64,000 bases of DNA from Chrysemys picta bellii. Its lineage: Eukaryota > Chordata > Testudines > Emydidae. The DNA lies in NCBI RefSeq assembly GCF_011386835.1, contig NC_088791.1, forward strand, positions 53,339,498 through 53,403,497, written 5' to 3'. This document shows positions 34,501-45,388 of this stretch, one piece after another. Each line of letters begins with the position of its first letter. Position 1 is the first letter of the stretch. The notes below the pieces were generated by a model. That model saw only the letters and a program-made list of their open reading frames with translations, had not been told where the DNA came from and did no database searches. A program made the position numbers and the translations under genes.

Positions 34501-35800
34501 ATGGAGCCCGCTCAGATCACCGTGGCAATTATGAGCACTATGAACAAACGCGCATTGTCCTGGAGTATATGCAGAGCCAGAACATGCCAAAGCAAAACCA
34601 GGACCAGCCGAGGAGGCGATTGCAGCACGGCGACGAGAGTGATGAGGAAATTGATATGGACATAGACCTCTCACAAAGTACAGGCCCCAGCAATGTGCAA
34701 ATCATGGTGTTACTGGGGCAGGTTCATGCCGTGGAATGCTGATTCTGGGCCCGGAAAACAAGCACAGACTGGTGGGACCGCATCGTGCTGCAGGTGTGGG
34801 ATGATTCCCAGTGGCTGCGAAAATTTCGCATGCGTAAGGGCACTTTCATGGAACTTTGTGACTTGCTTTCCCCTGCCCTGAAGCACCAGAATACCAGGAT
34901 GAGAGCAGCCCTCACAGTTGAGAAGCGAGTGGCGATAGCCCTGTGGAAGCTTGCAATGCCAGACAGCTACCGGTCAGTTGGGAATCAATTTGGAGTGGGC
35001 AAATCTACTGTGGGGGCTGCTGTGATCCAAGTAGCCAGGGCAATGAAAGACCTGGCGATATCAAGGGTAGTGACTCTGGGAAACGTGCAGGCCATAGTGG
35101 ATGGCTTTGCTGCAATGGGATTCCCAAACTGTGGTGGGGTGATAGACGGAACCCATATCCCTATCTTGGCACCGGAGCACCAAGCCACCGAGTACATAAA
35201 CTGCAAGGGGTACTTTTCAATGCTGCTGCAAGCCCTGGTGGATCACAAGGGACGTTTCACCATCATCAACGTGGGATGGCCGGGAAAGGTACATGATGCT
35301 CGCGTCTTCAGGCACTCTGGTCTGTTTCGAAAGCTGGAGGAAGGGACTTTCTTCCCGGACCAGAAAATAACCGTTGGGGATGTTGAAATGCCTATAGTTA
35401 TCCTTGGGGACCAGCCTACCCCTTAATGCCATGGTTCATGAAGCCGTACACAGGCAGCCTGGACAGTAGTCAGGACCTGTTCAACTACAGGCTGAGCAAG
35501 TGCCGAATGGTGGTGGAATGTGCATTTGGACGTTTAAAAGGGCGCTGGCGCAGCTTACTGACTCGCTCAGACCTCAGTGAAAAGAATATCCCCATTGTTA
35601 TTGCTGCTTGCTGTGCGCTCCACAATATCTGTGAGAGTAAGGGGGAGACAGTTATGGCGGAGTGGGAGGTTGAGGCAAATCGCCTGGCCACTGATTATGC
35701 GCAGCCAGACACCAGGGCGGTTAGAGGAGCACAGCAGGGCGCAGTGTACATCAGAGAAGCTTTGAAAACTAGTTTTGTGACTGGCCAGGCTGCGGTGTGA
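34501..35800 (+). pseudogene. Harbinger DDE transposase, one stop and one frameshift
   Basis: The nuclease superfamily endonuclease of PIF/Harbinger elements cuts and rejoins DNA at the TIRs. The frame runs from an N-terminal acidic region ('DESDEEIDMDIDLSQSTG', about 34635-34690) through a TGA at 34740-34742. That stop lies in a context where CGA would restore the family sequence, so it looks like CpG decay. The frame then continues to 35426, with 'FMELCDLLSPAL' and the HTH-like 'SVGNQFGVGKSTVGAAV'. First catalytic Asp is in 'VIDGTHIPI'. The second Asp is in 'VILGD' at about 35408-35413, immediately before an apparent one-base loss that gives the TAA at 35424. The last part (35426-35800) holds the catalytic Glu in 'VVECAFGRLKGRW' and ends at 35800. 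Thus the catalytic residues are now split over two frames. Confidence 0.88.
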
Positions 35801-35921
35801 GACTTCTGTTTGTTTCTCCTTGATGAACCCTCCGCCCCACGCCCCCACCCGGTTCACTGTACTTCCCTATAAACCAAAAACTCCACCCTCCCCTCCCCCT
35901 TCGAGCACCGCTTGCAGAGGC

Positions 35922-35927
35922 AATAAA
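35922..35927 (+). promoter_or_regulatory. Poly-A signal of the transposase gene
   Basis: AATAAA lies 122 bases after the transposase stop codon, followed by a GT-rich stretch 'gtcattgttactt'. It faces the minus-strand signal at 35956-35961. Confidence 0.6.
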
Positions 35928-35955
35928 GTCATTGTTACTTCATATTCATGCATTC

Positions 35956-35961
35956 TTTATT
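35956..35961 (-). promoter_or_regulatory. Poly-A signal of the SANT gene
   Basis: TTTATT on the plus strand is AATAAA on the minus strand, about 95 bases after the SANT-gene stop at 36054. The two signals of the convergent genes lie only ~30 bases apart, so the transcripts probably overlap at their 3' ends. Confidence 0.5.
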
Positions 35962-36053
35962 AATTCATCACACAACTAGGGGGATAATTGCCAAGGTAGC
36001 CCTGGATGAGTGGGGGAGGAGGGAAGGAAAAGGACACACTGCAGTTTAAAACT

Positions 36054-38070
36054 TTAACTCTTATTGAAGGCCAGCCTTCTGATGCTCGGGCAATCATCTG
36101 GGGTGGAGTGACTGGGTGGCCGGAGGCCCTCCCACCGTGTTCTTGGGTGTCTGGGTGAGGAGGCTATGGAACTTGGGGAGGAGGGCTGTTGGTTACACAG
36201 GGGCTGTAGCGGCGGTCTCTGCTCCTGCTGCCTTTCCTGCAGCTCAACCATACGCTGAAGCATATCAGTTTGATGCTCCAGCAGCCGGAGCATCGACTCT
36301 TGCCTTCTGTCTGCAAGCTGACGCCACCTATCATCTTCAGCCTGCCACTTGCTCTGTTCATCCCGTGATTCAGCCCGCCACCTCTCCTCTCATTCATACT
36401 GTGCTTTTCTGTAGTCTGACATTGACTGCCTCCATGCATTCTGCTGTGCTCTTTCAGCGTGGGAGGACATCTGGAGCTCCGTGAACATGTCATCCCGAGT
36501 CCACCGTTTTCTCCTTCTAATCTTCACTAGCCTCTGTGAAGGAGAAACATTTGCAGCTGGTGGAGGAGAAGGGAGAGGTGGTTAAAAAAGACACATTTTA
36601 GAGAACAATGGGTACACTTTTTCACGTTAAATTTTGCTGTTCACATTACACAGCACATGTGCTTTCGTTACAAGGTCGCATTTTTCCTCTTATATTGAAG
36701 GCCTGCTGGTTTGGTGTGAGAGATCACTCAGGCAGTGCCAGGCAACAGATTTCGGCTTGCAGGCAGCCATGGTAAGCCACAGTCTTGGCTTTTTTCACCT
36801 TCTTAACATGTGGGAATGGTTTCAAACTGTAGCGCCCTCATTTCCCATACCAAACACCCGTTGGGTTGGACATTTAAAATGGGTTTGCAATGTAAAAGGA
36901 GGGGCTGCGGTTCCCGGGTTAACATGCAGCACAAACCCAACTAACCCCCCCGCCCCAACACCCAATTCTCTGGGATGATCACTTCATCCCTCCCTGCCAC
37001 CGCGTGGCTAACAGCGGGGAACATTTCTGTTCAGCCGAGCAGGAACGGGTACCTCTGAATGTGCCCTTACTAAAATCACCCCATTTCAACCAGGTGGCCG
37101 TGAATGATATCACTCTCCTGAGGATAACAAAGAGCGATAAGGAATGGATGTTGTCTGCATGCCAGCAAACACCGGGACCATACGCTGCCATGCTTTGTTA
37201 TGCAATGATTCCAGACTACGTGCTACTGGCCTGGCGTGGTAAAGTGTCCTACCATGGCGGACAGGATAAGGCAGCCCTCCCCAGAAACCTTTTGCAAAGG
37301 CTTTGGGAGTACATGAAAGAGAGCTTTCTGGAGATGTCCCTGGAGGATTTCCGCTCCATCCCCATACACGTTAACAGACTTTTCCAGTAGCTGTATTGGC
37401 CGCGATTGCCAGGGCAAATTAATGATTAATCATTAAACATGCTTGCTTTTAAACCATGTGTAATATTTACAAAGGTACACTCACCAGAGGTCCCCGGTGT
37501 GCCCTCAGGGTCTGGAAGCACACCTTGGGTGAGTTCGGGGGTTATTGGCTCAAGGTCCTGGGTGCTAAACATATCCTGGCTGTTGGGGAAACCGGTTTCT
37601 CCACTTCCTTGCTGCTGTGAGCTATCCACATTATCTTCATCCTCCTCTTCCTCGTACCCCGAACCCTCTTCCCTGTGTGTTTCTCCAGTGAAGGAGTCAT
37701 AGCACAGGGTTGGGGTAGTGGTGGCTGCATCCCCTAGCATGGCATGCAGCTCCGCGTAGAAGCGGCATGTTTGCGGCTGTGCCCCGGACCTTCCGTTTGC
37801 CTCTCTGGCTTTGTGGTAGGCTTGCCTTAGCTCCTTAATTTTCACGCGGCACTGCTTTGCGTCCCTGTTATGGCCTCTGTCCTTCATGGCCTTGGAGACC
37901 TTTTCTAATATTTTGCCATTTCTTTTACTGCTACGGAGTTCAGCTAGCACTGATTCATCTCCCCATATGGCAAGCAGATCCCGTACCTCCTGTTCGGTCC
38001 ATGCTGGAGCTCTTTTGCAATCCTGGGACTCCATCACGGTTACCTGTGCTGATGAGCTCTGCGTGGTCAC
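36054..38070 (-). pseudogene. Harbinger SANT/Myb-like (trihelix) DNA-binding protein, two exons, one stop
   Basis: This is the partner protein that Harbinger elements need for nuclear import and TIR binding. Exon 1 is 38070-37485 and exon 2 is 36556-36054. The 928-base intron has a GT donor (37484-37483, in 'gtgagtg') and AG acceptor (36558-36557, after 'ctcctccacc'). The join keeps the frame and totals 1089 bases (362 codons plus stop). Exon 1 is fully open: a trihelix/SANT domain at residues 24-90 ('WTEQEVRDLLAIWGDESV', 'CRVKIKELRQAYHKARE') and an acidic stretch EEEEDEDN. Exon 2 has a basic 'VKIRRRKR' segment and a coiled-coil C-terminus rich in R/Q/E. It carries one TGA at 36390-36392, where CGA is expected from context. 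An alternative start is Met13. Confidence 0.85.
36923..37390 (+). CDS. Uncharacterised stop-free frame opposite the SANT-gene intron
   Basis: A 468-base frame with no stop lies wholly within the intron of the minus-strand SANT gene, on the same strand as the transposase. It has no in-frame ATG before residue 50 or so, so it would be an exon or start at a non-ATG codon. Its C-terminal part reads like protein ('LLAWRGKVSYHGGQDKAALP', 'NLLQRLWEYMKESFLEMSLE'), ending 'HVNRLFQ' before TAG. A splice-acceptor-like 'atttcaaccag' at 37083-37093 precedes 'VAVNDITLLRI'. I do not recognise the family. It could be a third element protein, an extra exon, or a chance frame. Confidence 0.35.
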   Translation, partial: HAAQTQLTPPPQHPILWDDHFIPPCHRVANSGEHFCSAEQERVPLNVPLLKSPHFNQVAVNDITLLRITKSDKEWMLSACQQTPGPYAAMLCYAMIPDYVLLAWRGKVSYHGGQDKAALPRNLLQRLWEYMKESFLEMSLEDFRSIPIHVNRLFQ

Positions 38071-38423
38071 CTGTGCTCTCCATGCTGGGCAAACAGGAAA
38101 TGAAATTCAAACGTTCGTGGGGCTTTTCCTGTCTACCTGGTCAGTGCATCTGAGTTGAGAGTGCTGTCCAGAGCGGTCACAATGAAGCACTGTGGGATAG
38201 CTCCCGGAGGCCAATAATGTCGAATTCCGTCCACACTACCCCAATTCTGACCCGCTAAGGCCGATTTTATCGCTAATCCCCTCGTCGGAGGTGGAGTAAA
38301 GAAACCGGTTTAAAGGGCCCCTTAAGTCGAAAGAAAGGGCTTCGTTGTGTGAACGTGTCCAGGCTTAATTCGATTTAACGCTGCTAAAGTCGACCTAAAC
38401 TCGTAGTGTAGACCAGGCCCTCT

Positions 38424-40674
38424 GTGGGTATATTGGGAAAGAGGTATGCTCAAATTCCCGTCTGTGTGCAAATTCCTTGAATTCTTCCAAGGCAAACTAG
38501 GTCCGTTGTCAGTGAATACAGTCTCCAGGATGCTTCTTGTATAAGACAGGACATCAACCTCCCAAAATTTGCATAGTAGTCCACTGTAATCAAGCGCTGC
38601 TTTTCATTGAAGGCAATTAAGTCAGCTCCCACCTTTTCCCATGGTCAGGTTGGCAGTTCATGTGTGACAGAATTTCTTTCTGCTGGTGGTTATCACAGGA
38701 CTGGCGACTGTCACAGCCTTCTATCAAGGAGCACAGTTGCATATTCATTCTTGTCCAGTAAAACACACTCTCAAGCCCCTCTAAGACAATTGTCAATGCC
38801 CAGGTATGAGGCATACATTTTTTAGCATGACATCCTTATGTAATAAGGCAAGGACAACAGCTCTGTGTCCTTGAAATATGATTCCATCCTGCACACTCAG
38901 CTCATCTTTAATTTGAAATTATGGTTCTGCTCCTTACAGTACTAGGCTTTTGTCTTGTCTGACAGTATCACTCTCTCGACTGCCTGCAGTTGGATGTCCT
39001 TTTCCATAGACTCTGATTTCCTTCAGCTTTGCTGTTAAAACTGGGAGATAGTGCAGCATGTGTAAATGGATTCAATATCCTTATTCCCTTCCCCTAACTT
39101 GCTGATGATGGGCATATCTGCCCTGTTCAGGGTGTCAGCTAACACCAGTAATCATCCTGAGCAATATCCAGTCTACCTGGTAGTGCTGGAGGTGCATCAA
39201 CACACACTGCAATCTCTCTGGAGCATTAATTAGCAGTTTTGCCAGGATTTTCTGATCTGATTTTGTGGTCTGATTGGTGGTCACTATTACCAAGGGGCAA
39301 AGATGTACTGATTGAATTGCTCCATTCTAAATACCACAGCCAGAAACTTTTTTTCTATTAGCCTCTGGCAGGGTTCTGCTGGCATGAGCAACTGGCTGCT
39401 GTAGCAAAACCACTACCCTCAGTCTTTTCTCTGATGCATCACACTGGAGTGTCAGTGGCTCTTCTGGCTCGTGGAACTGCAGGGCAGGGCCACCCATTAT
39501 CATTTGTTTCAGGGTGTCAAATGCATGGTGTTGGGGATCTGTCTCGTCCCACTCAACATTCTGCCTTGTGAGCTGATGTATGGATTTCACTACTGCAGCC
39601 AGGTGTGGACAGACATGGACAGAAAATTCCTGTGAAGCGTTGTACTCCTTTCACATCCACTGGAGAAGGCATATCGCGGACTGCCTTGATCTTGCTGGGA
39701 TCTCCTTTCAGTCCCTCTGCTGTGAGCAGATGTCCAATGTATGTCACCTCTTGCTATTTGAGTCATGGCTTTTCTGGGTTGAGCTTTATGTTCTTGTCCT
39801 TGAATCCCTGTAGAAAAACTTGTAGTTTTCTGACATGGTTTTGTAAGCTTCTGTATCATTGCTCCTTTTACCTACACTGAGGATATCATCTGCAGTTATT
39901 TGCACCCCAGGCAGTCCTTCCAGCGGTTGGGTGAGTCTTATCTGGAACATATATAGTACTGGGGTTATGTCCATCAGTATGCACAGCCCTCTGCAGCAAA
40001 CAAATGGTATTGCAAAGGTTGTCAGCATCCTGAACTCTTTATCCAGGCCTATGTGCCAAAAGCCTGTTCCTCACTACACTACCCTGTAAAGATTTTGTTT
40101 CTGGAGAGTTCTGGCAACATGTCATAAATTATAGGCAGTGGATTGTGGCATCTTTTTAATGCTCAGTTCAATGGCATTGGGTCTGCACAGACACATAATT
40201 TGCCTAATGGCTTTTTTACCATCATCATGCTGCTTACCAATGGCCTATATAGGTGCTATGATATGCTGCTCTACAGATTTTTGAGTTCCTTGCATACTGG
40301 ATTATTTAGTACTACTAGAATTTTCCTTCATGGTAAGCACACACATTCCACTGTGGGATTTGCTTCTAGTCATAGTTTTCCTTCAAGGATCCCTGGCCTT
40401 TGAAAACATGCCTGTATGCTTTTAATATTATCTCCATTGTCTTTGGGACTCCCCCTTTTGCTTCTTGCACTGCAACTATGAATGTCTGACACTGAAGCCT
40501 GATCAGATCCATGGCTTGTATGGCTGTATTCTCCAAGTGGGGTCTGTGGTGCTTACTGTCCATCACCACAAACTTCAGATGGTACCATCTGCTATGTTTG
40601 GGGTTAGTTACTATCAGGTCACATTTTCCTATGGGCTGCATTATGCTCTCATTGTAATGATATGAACAATGCAC
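38424..40674 (-). pseudogene. Gypsy-type LTR retrotransposon pol remnant
   Basis: The minus strand shows, in order, degenerate pol domains. The protease-RT linker is at 40674-40366 ('MQPIGKCDLIVTN', '...GSLKENYD'). RT is at about 40366-39600, with the catalytic-box remnant 'ITADDILSVGK' near 39900, and the thumb at 39747 ('MTYIGHLLTAEGLKGDPSKI'). RNase H is at 39590-39327 ('LTLQCDASEKRL'). Integrase is at 38632-38424, with 'ITVDYYANF' and then 'TDNGP' holding the first two acidic residues. Many stops and shifts occur. The integrase breaks off at the Harbinger end. There are no LTRs attached on the right side up to 40.7 kb, and gag is absent. Confidence 0.8.
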
Positions 40675-42440
40675 AAATGGATATATAGCATGAGTTACTG
40701 TAAAGTATTTGCCCTATGTATGTTCTTTCTAAATGTGGAAATTTTGTGGTGATCATTCTGTTAAAATATTAAAATAAATAAATAGGAATCCAACATATTC
40801 ATTAAAATATATAATAGACAACGTATGCACTCTTTGATCAAATGGACCCAATTCTGTTAAAATTAAACCTTCCATCAACCAAATAGTGTGTGAAAGCCTA
40901 TTGACTGACATTCCAAAGTGACAAGAATAGCAGTATTTACCATATTGAAAACGCACAATTTTGTGTAAGAAATGGCAGAGAAAAATCTAGTAACATGGGG
41001 CCAAAGAGAAAGCTCAGGGGAATGGAACAATTATACACAGTCGTTCATTTCTAGATGACCAAGTACAGATCTTGCCCGCCTCTTGCAGGAAGAGCAGGAT
41101 CAGTGGCTTCTGTGGTACCATGCCAGAATCCACATAAGGAAAGAGGACAGAGATGGGGTGTGTCATGGGAAGAGTGGTTGGGTTGGGAAGGGAAAAAAAA
41201 TCTTTTCAATTCCTGAGGGGATTACCCAGAAAACATAAGACAGCCTGGATCTGTATCAACTTTTCCACTCTCCCAAAGGGATCCCAAGTGCTGCCAAAGC
41301 GAGGAGGTACATGACAGGTTTTGGGATGGCCTATTCCATGGAGGAAAGACGCAGAAGGAAGCAAAACTCATCCCCTGAGGACAGGGATGGAACTCTGAGG
41401 GAATCTTCATGGAGAATTCCTCTCCAAGAAGGCCTCTACAGTAGGGGGAAATGATCTGGGCCTTTATATCTGGGACATTAAAATAATATTTCCAAAATGA
41501 CTCTACCAAAATGCTAGTTCATTGACTGCCTTAAGATTTATCTCAGAGCTAAAAATACTGCAGTCAATGGGAAAAATCAAAATGCAAATAGTTAGGACAT
41601 TCCATGTTCACAACATTTCACCTAAATACTTACAGTCTGCCTGGGGAATAAATGGAATGAATTTGCTGAACACTCTTTGTGATTGAAGGACTGGACACAA
41701 AACATGAATAATTTCCTTTATCTGATGCTTCTATATTTACAATGGAGATTGCTATTTGTCTGTGAAACAAATTGTTATTTGTCCAAACTAATGAATACTG
41801 GGAACTCATACTGGGAAGCTAGTGATAACTGAGATCATCTAAAGGAAAATATTTTTAATTAATATTTTAAAAACTCAGTAGTAATAGTGCCAGCTATTTA
41901 CACAAAATCAAGTCAGAGTACGTTCTCTAGTATCATCTATTGTAATGCAAAAGTCATTGCTTTTTTGCAGAGTATGCAATATTTAAGGATGAAATAAGTA
42001 AGGGGGATTCGTAAAGCTAATCAGAAACCTAGAAAATCCTCCAGTTTATGAACTGATTTATTTCTCTTTAATCTGCAGTTTATTAGTTTTGAGTTAGGAG
42101 GATGGAGTCACATAAGAAATAGATACATATATCTCAGAGCAGCAATTTAGAGGACTGAACCTAGAGGGGAAAAATGTTTGCCATCTCCTTTCACAAGGTC
42201 AACTGCAAATCTTAAAACCAAAAAATTAAAATTAAAATGTTGCATCGTCTACTAAGATATCAAAATGTACAAGTGACAAATAAAATGCTGTGTCTGTGAA
42301 ATACGAGCTGTATGCTTCTGAAGTTCTAAACATGTCTTACATGCAAAATCACAAATCATATAGATAAACAGAGATACTGTCAACTTATTGGCTTTGGCCC
42401 AGATTTTTAAAGGTATTTAGGCATCATATTGCAACATCTA
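40675..42440. other. No recognisable feature (1.8 kb)
   Basis: AT-rich. The frame at 41222-41509 (minus) has no domain support. Confidence 0.5.
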
Positions 42441-42678
42441 ACTGATTTAGGAGCCTAAATATCATTCTCAGAAGCATCCTAATTACTGAGGTTACATCCA
42501 CAAACGGGGCAGACTCAATGTTACAAAGCCTGACTTTTAAGTGACCTGCTGCTTATCGCAATCCACAGCCCTGAGTTAGGAACCCAGGCTCCCTGTACAG
42601 TGCATGAGAACAGTTAGACACCTAATAATGGGATTCACAAAAGCCAGTAAGCTGAGAAGGGAGCCATTTAAGATAGCT
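42441..42678. repeat. Part of a dispersed repeat also present at 55100-55440
   Basis: The stretch with 'gagttaggaacccaggctcc' and 'gggattcacaaaagccagta' resembles 55190-55310 in content and order. It continues after the hAT insertion at 43134-43270 with 'ggtgcctagtgatcat'. Family unknown. Confidence 0.4.
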
Positions 42679-43125
42679 CAGGGATTGTCAACCTTTGGCA
42701 TGCGGCCCGTCAGGGAAAGGGTTTGTTTACCTGGAATGTCCACAGGTTCGGCCGATCGCAGTTCCCACTGGCCGTGGTTCGCCATTCCAGGCCAATGGGG
42801 GCTGCAGGAAGCAGCGGCCAGCACATCCCTTGGCCCACGCCGCTTCCCGCAGCTCTCATTGGCCTGAAACGGTGAACCGTGGCCAGTGGGAGCTGCGATC
42901 GGCCGAACCTGCAGACGCTGCAGGTAGGGTGACCAGATGTCCTGATTTTATAGGGACAGTCCCGATTTTTGGGTCTTTTTCTTATATAGGCTCCTATTAC
43001 CCCCCACCCCCTGTCCTGATTTTTCACACTTGCTGTCTGGTCACCCTAGCTGCAGGTAAACAAATCGCCCTGGCCCACCAGAGGCTTTCCCTGATGGGCC
43101 GCATGCCAAAGGTTGCTGATCCCTG
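42679..43125. mobile_element. Palindromic non-autonomous hAT element
   Basis: The TIR reads CAGGGATTGTCAACCTTTGG at the left; the right end, reversed, reads CAGGGATCAGCAACCTTTGG. Target duplication: AGATAGCT (42671-42678) and AGATAGCC (43126-43133), 7 of 8. Nearly the whole element is one large GC-rich inverted repeat. For example, 'ggttcggccgatcgcagttc' at the left returns in reverse before the nested MITE. No coding capacity. A second, partial copy lies at 43375-43493. A 124-bp MITE has inserted in its right arm. Confidence 0.85.
42925..43048. mobile_element. 124-bp hAT-like MITE nested in the palindromic element
   Basis: TIR TAGGGTGACCAGA at the left and TCTGGTCACCCTA (with small mismatch) at the right. 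Perfect 8-bp target duplication GCTGCAGG at 42917-42924 and 43049-43056. The TIR differs from that of the 158-1204 element mainly by T/G at one position (TAGGGTTACCA versus TAGGGTGACCA), suggesting related transposases mobilised both. Confidence 0.88.
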
Positions 43126-43283
43126 AGATAGCCAATAGGAAATGCTGAGGAAAGGGTAGGATTTAGACCTCCCTCTGCTTGGGAGTCACACCTGTGAACC
43201 CTTTCCTAGACTTTATTCTTCAATGGCCTAGATCTCCCGCCCACCCATGAAGGTGCCTAGTGATCATACTATAGAGTCATTTT

Positions 43284-44005
43284 CAGGGTCAGATTAATGC
43301 AGGGGATTTAGGTGCTGCAGCCCAGAGCCCCAGGCTAAGGGGGGGCCCAGCGAAGCAGGACTCAGGCAGGTTGCCGTCCCGGGCCAGTGGGGGCTGAACC
43401 TGCCGCGTCAGCGCGTAAATAAAACTGGCCCGGCCCGCCAGGGTGCTTACCCTGGTGAGCCGCGTGCCGAACGTTGCCGACCCCTGCCCTACATCACTCC
43501 CAGAAGCAGCCGGCTGTTGGCACGTCTCTGCGGCCCCTGGTGGGGGGAGGGAGGGGAGGTGGCTCCGCACACTGCCCCCATCCCCAGCACTGTCCCTGTA
43601 GCTCCTATTGGCTGGCTCCCAGCCAATGAGAGCTGCACGGGCAGTGCTTTTGAGTGCAGGCAGCGCATGGAGACACACTGTCCCCTTCACCCCAGGGGCG
43701 CTCAGAGACGTGCCAGCAGCCGGCCGCTTCCGGGAACAGTGTGGGGCCACAGCATGTAGGCAGGCAGCCTGCCTGAGCCCTGCTACGCCTCCCAGCCAGA
43801 GCCTGCACCTCGCACCCCTTCCTACACCTCAAACCCCTGCCTCAGGTCAGAATCCCCTCCTGCACCCAAAATGCCTCCCAGAGCTTGCATCCCTCACCCT
43901 CTCCTGCACCCCAAGACTCCGCCCCAGTCACCCTCTCCTGCATCCCAACACTCTGCCACAGCCTGGAGCCCCCTCCTGCACCCAAACTCCCTCCCAGAAA
44001 AAAGC
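43284..44005. repeat. GC-rich composite repeat with C-rich tandem part
   Basis: It starts CAGGGTCAGATTAATGC, a hAT-like terminus. It holds the partial palindromic copy (43375-43493) and ends in a degenerate C-rich array (about 43780-44000) of units such as 'cctcctgcacccaaa'. No matching right terminus or target duplication was found. Open frames on both strands are composition artefacts. Confidence 0.45.
43375..43493. mobile_element. Partial copy of the palindromic hAT element
   Basis: 'ctggcccggcccgccagggt' and the end 'cgaacgttgccgacccctg' match the right arm of the element at 42679-43125. The left arm is missing. Confidence 0.65.
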
Positions 44006-45388
44006 TAATATAACAGCTGTTCTGAGGTAAGAAGTAGGCTATTTTGAATTAACTTAACTATATTCTACATGTTTTAAGACTGAAATGTAACTCAGCAGTA
44101 ACGGGCACCAACATTTATGAACCTAGGTGCCTAATGTTAGGCACCCCAGTCCATGACTATTTCTACCTCCTTGCATAAACTTGCTTCAGGATAACTTCTG
44201 ATAATTTGACATTATCTCCAGCAATTATTTATTGTATAAATAAAGTGTAACCATGTGAAGGAACAGAATTGTTCTGGTATCTCTTCAACAGATTTAATCA
44301 ATACATTTGGATAAATGAGTAACTTTGCATGCTCTCTATGTCCTTCTTCATGATGAATTCTCTGTCAACTACAGAATACCTATTTTGGGGAGATGGTGGT
44401 AATAGCAAGTTTCCTAAAAAGAAGCACAATTTAGCCTTCTAAAACCAAGTCATTGTCCAACTACTAGCTGAGGGCATTTGTTTGCAGCTAATTTAAATTT
44501 GCTTGCTTTCAAACCTTCAGCTGCAGCTTTGCACATGGCAAGATGAGCTCAGAATTGGTAATTACTGTACCAACTTAAAGAGACTAAACAAAATGCAAAG
44601 TAAAATTCATGTCAAACTTGAATTAAACATGACTATATTACTAAAACATTAATATACAACTAGAATTCTTTCCCTTTTGAGATGCAGCAGCCTTGGTAGC
44701 CAGTAGTGTTCAGGCTGTAGAGGCCTTGGAACAGGATAAAAGATGCCCCTCTAGCCCTATTCAGTACACATTTCATCTCCTGCAAGAAAACTAGAAACTC
44801 TGGCACAGATTGAGTAGTGGTTGTGATGTGGTGCTGGTACACCAAATACAAGAGGCCGTGGATAATGAATTGTATCTCATTTTTATAATAAAATCATAAT
44901 ATATGAAGGGTGAAAAAGTGATATTTCTGTTTCAAGCACCAGGCTCCAGTTTGGTATACCTGAGGCTGTCTTTCAACCAGATCCTTTACCCTCAAAAAAT
45001 GGGGATTTAGTGACTTCCTCACATCCTTCTTTGCAATTACCTGACTACTCCTACATCACCACAGCTCTGTTGGTCTTAATATTACCTGCATATGTGCTCT
45101 GCTCAGCTAGTCTGCTCAAGCTTCTGGAAATGTCGAGTTCATATTAAGAGTCTGAACATGCCCAACTTAGGTGTTGGCATAACCACTCAATATCATTTCA
45201 TCATCTGATTTGCATAGTTAAACTTGAGCACTTCTTACAGAATAGGGGTGGACAGAGGTGGGTATAAAGGAGAAGATGAGGTCTCTGATCACCCATAGAC
45301 AACTTCTTGGTACCTATCTTGGCTGATTCATTATTGAGCCATCTTACTGGAAGGAAGTTTGGCTGAAGCATTGCATTATACCATGGGG
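44006..45388. other. No recognisable feature (1.4 kb)
   Basis: AT-rich sequence without coding or repeat signatures that I can name. Confidence 0.5.

Larger units (their letters stand above)
33418..38420. mobile_element. PIF/Harbinger DNA transposon, two-gene type (5.0 kb)
   Basis: The ends match as inverted repeats over about 40 bases with mismatches: left GGGTATGTCTACACTACG, right (reverse) GGGCCTGGTCTACACTACG, continuing 'tttaggtcga' on both. Inside are a DDE transposase on the plus strand and a SANT/Myb-like gene on the minus strand. This is the standard gene pair of Harbinger elements, transcribed towards each other. Flanking trinucleotides are TTA (33415-33417) and TCT (38421-38423), so the expected 3-bp duplication is not preserved. 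The left side is the CR1 5' end and the right side is a Gypsy integrase remnant. Confidence 0.88.

Noticed and set aside
36164..36493. Minus-strand 109-residue frame in the SANT-gene exon 2
   Set aside because: It is in the wrong frame; the splice-joined frame continues through 36054 with a single stop and has the expected coiled-coil composition.
43289..44030. GC-rich overlapping frames that look like a CpG-island first exon
   Set aside because: The region is made of partial hAT palindromes and a C-rich array; no splice donor or conserved start was seen.
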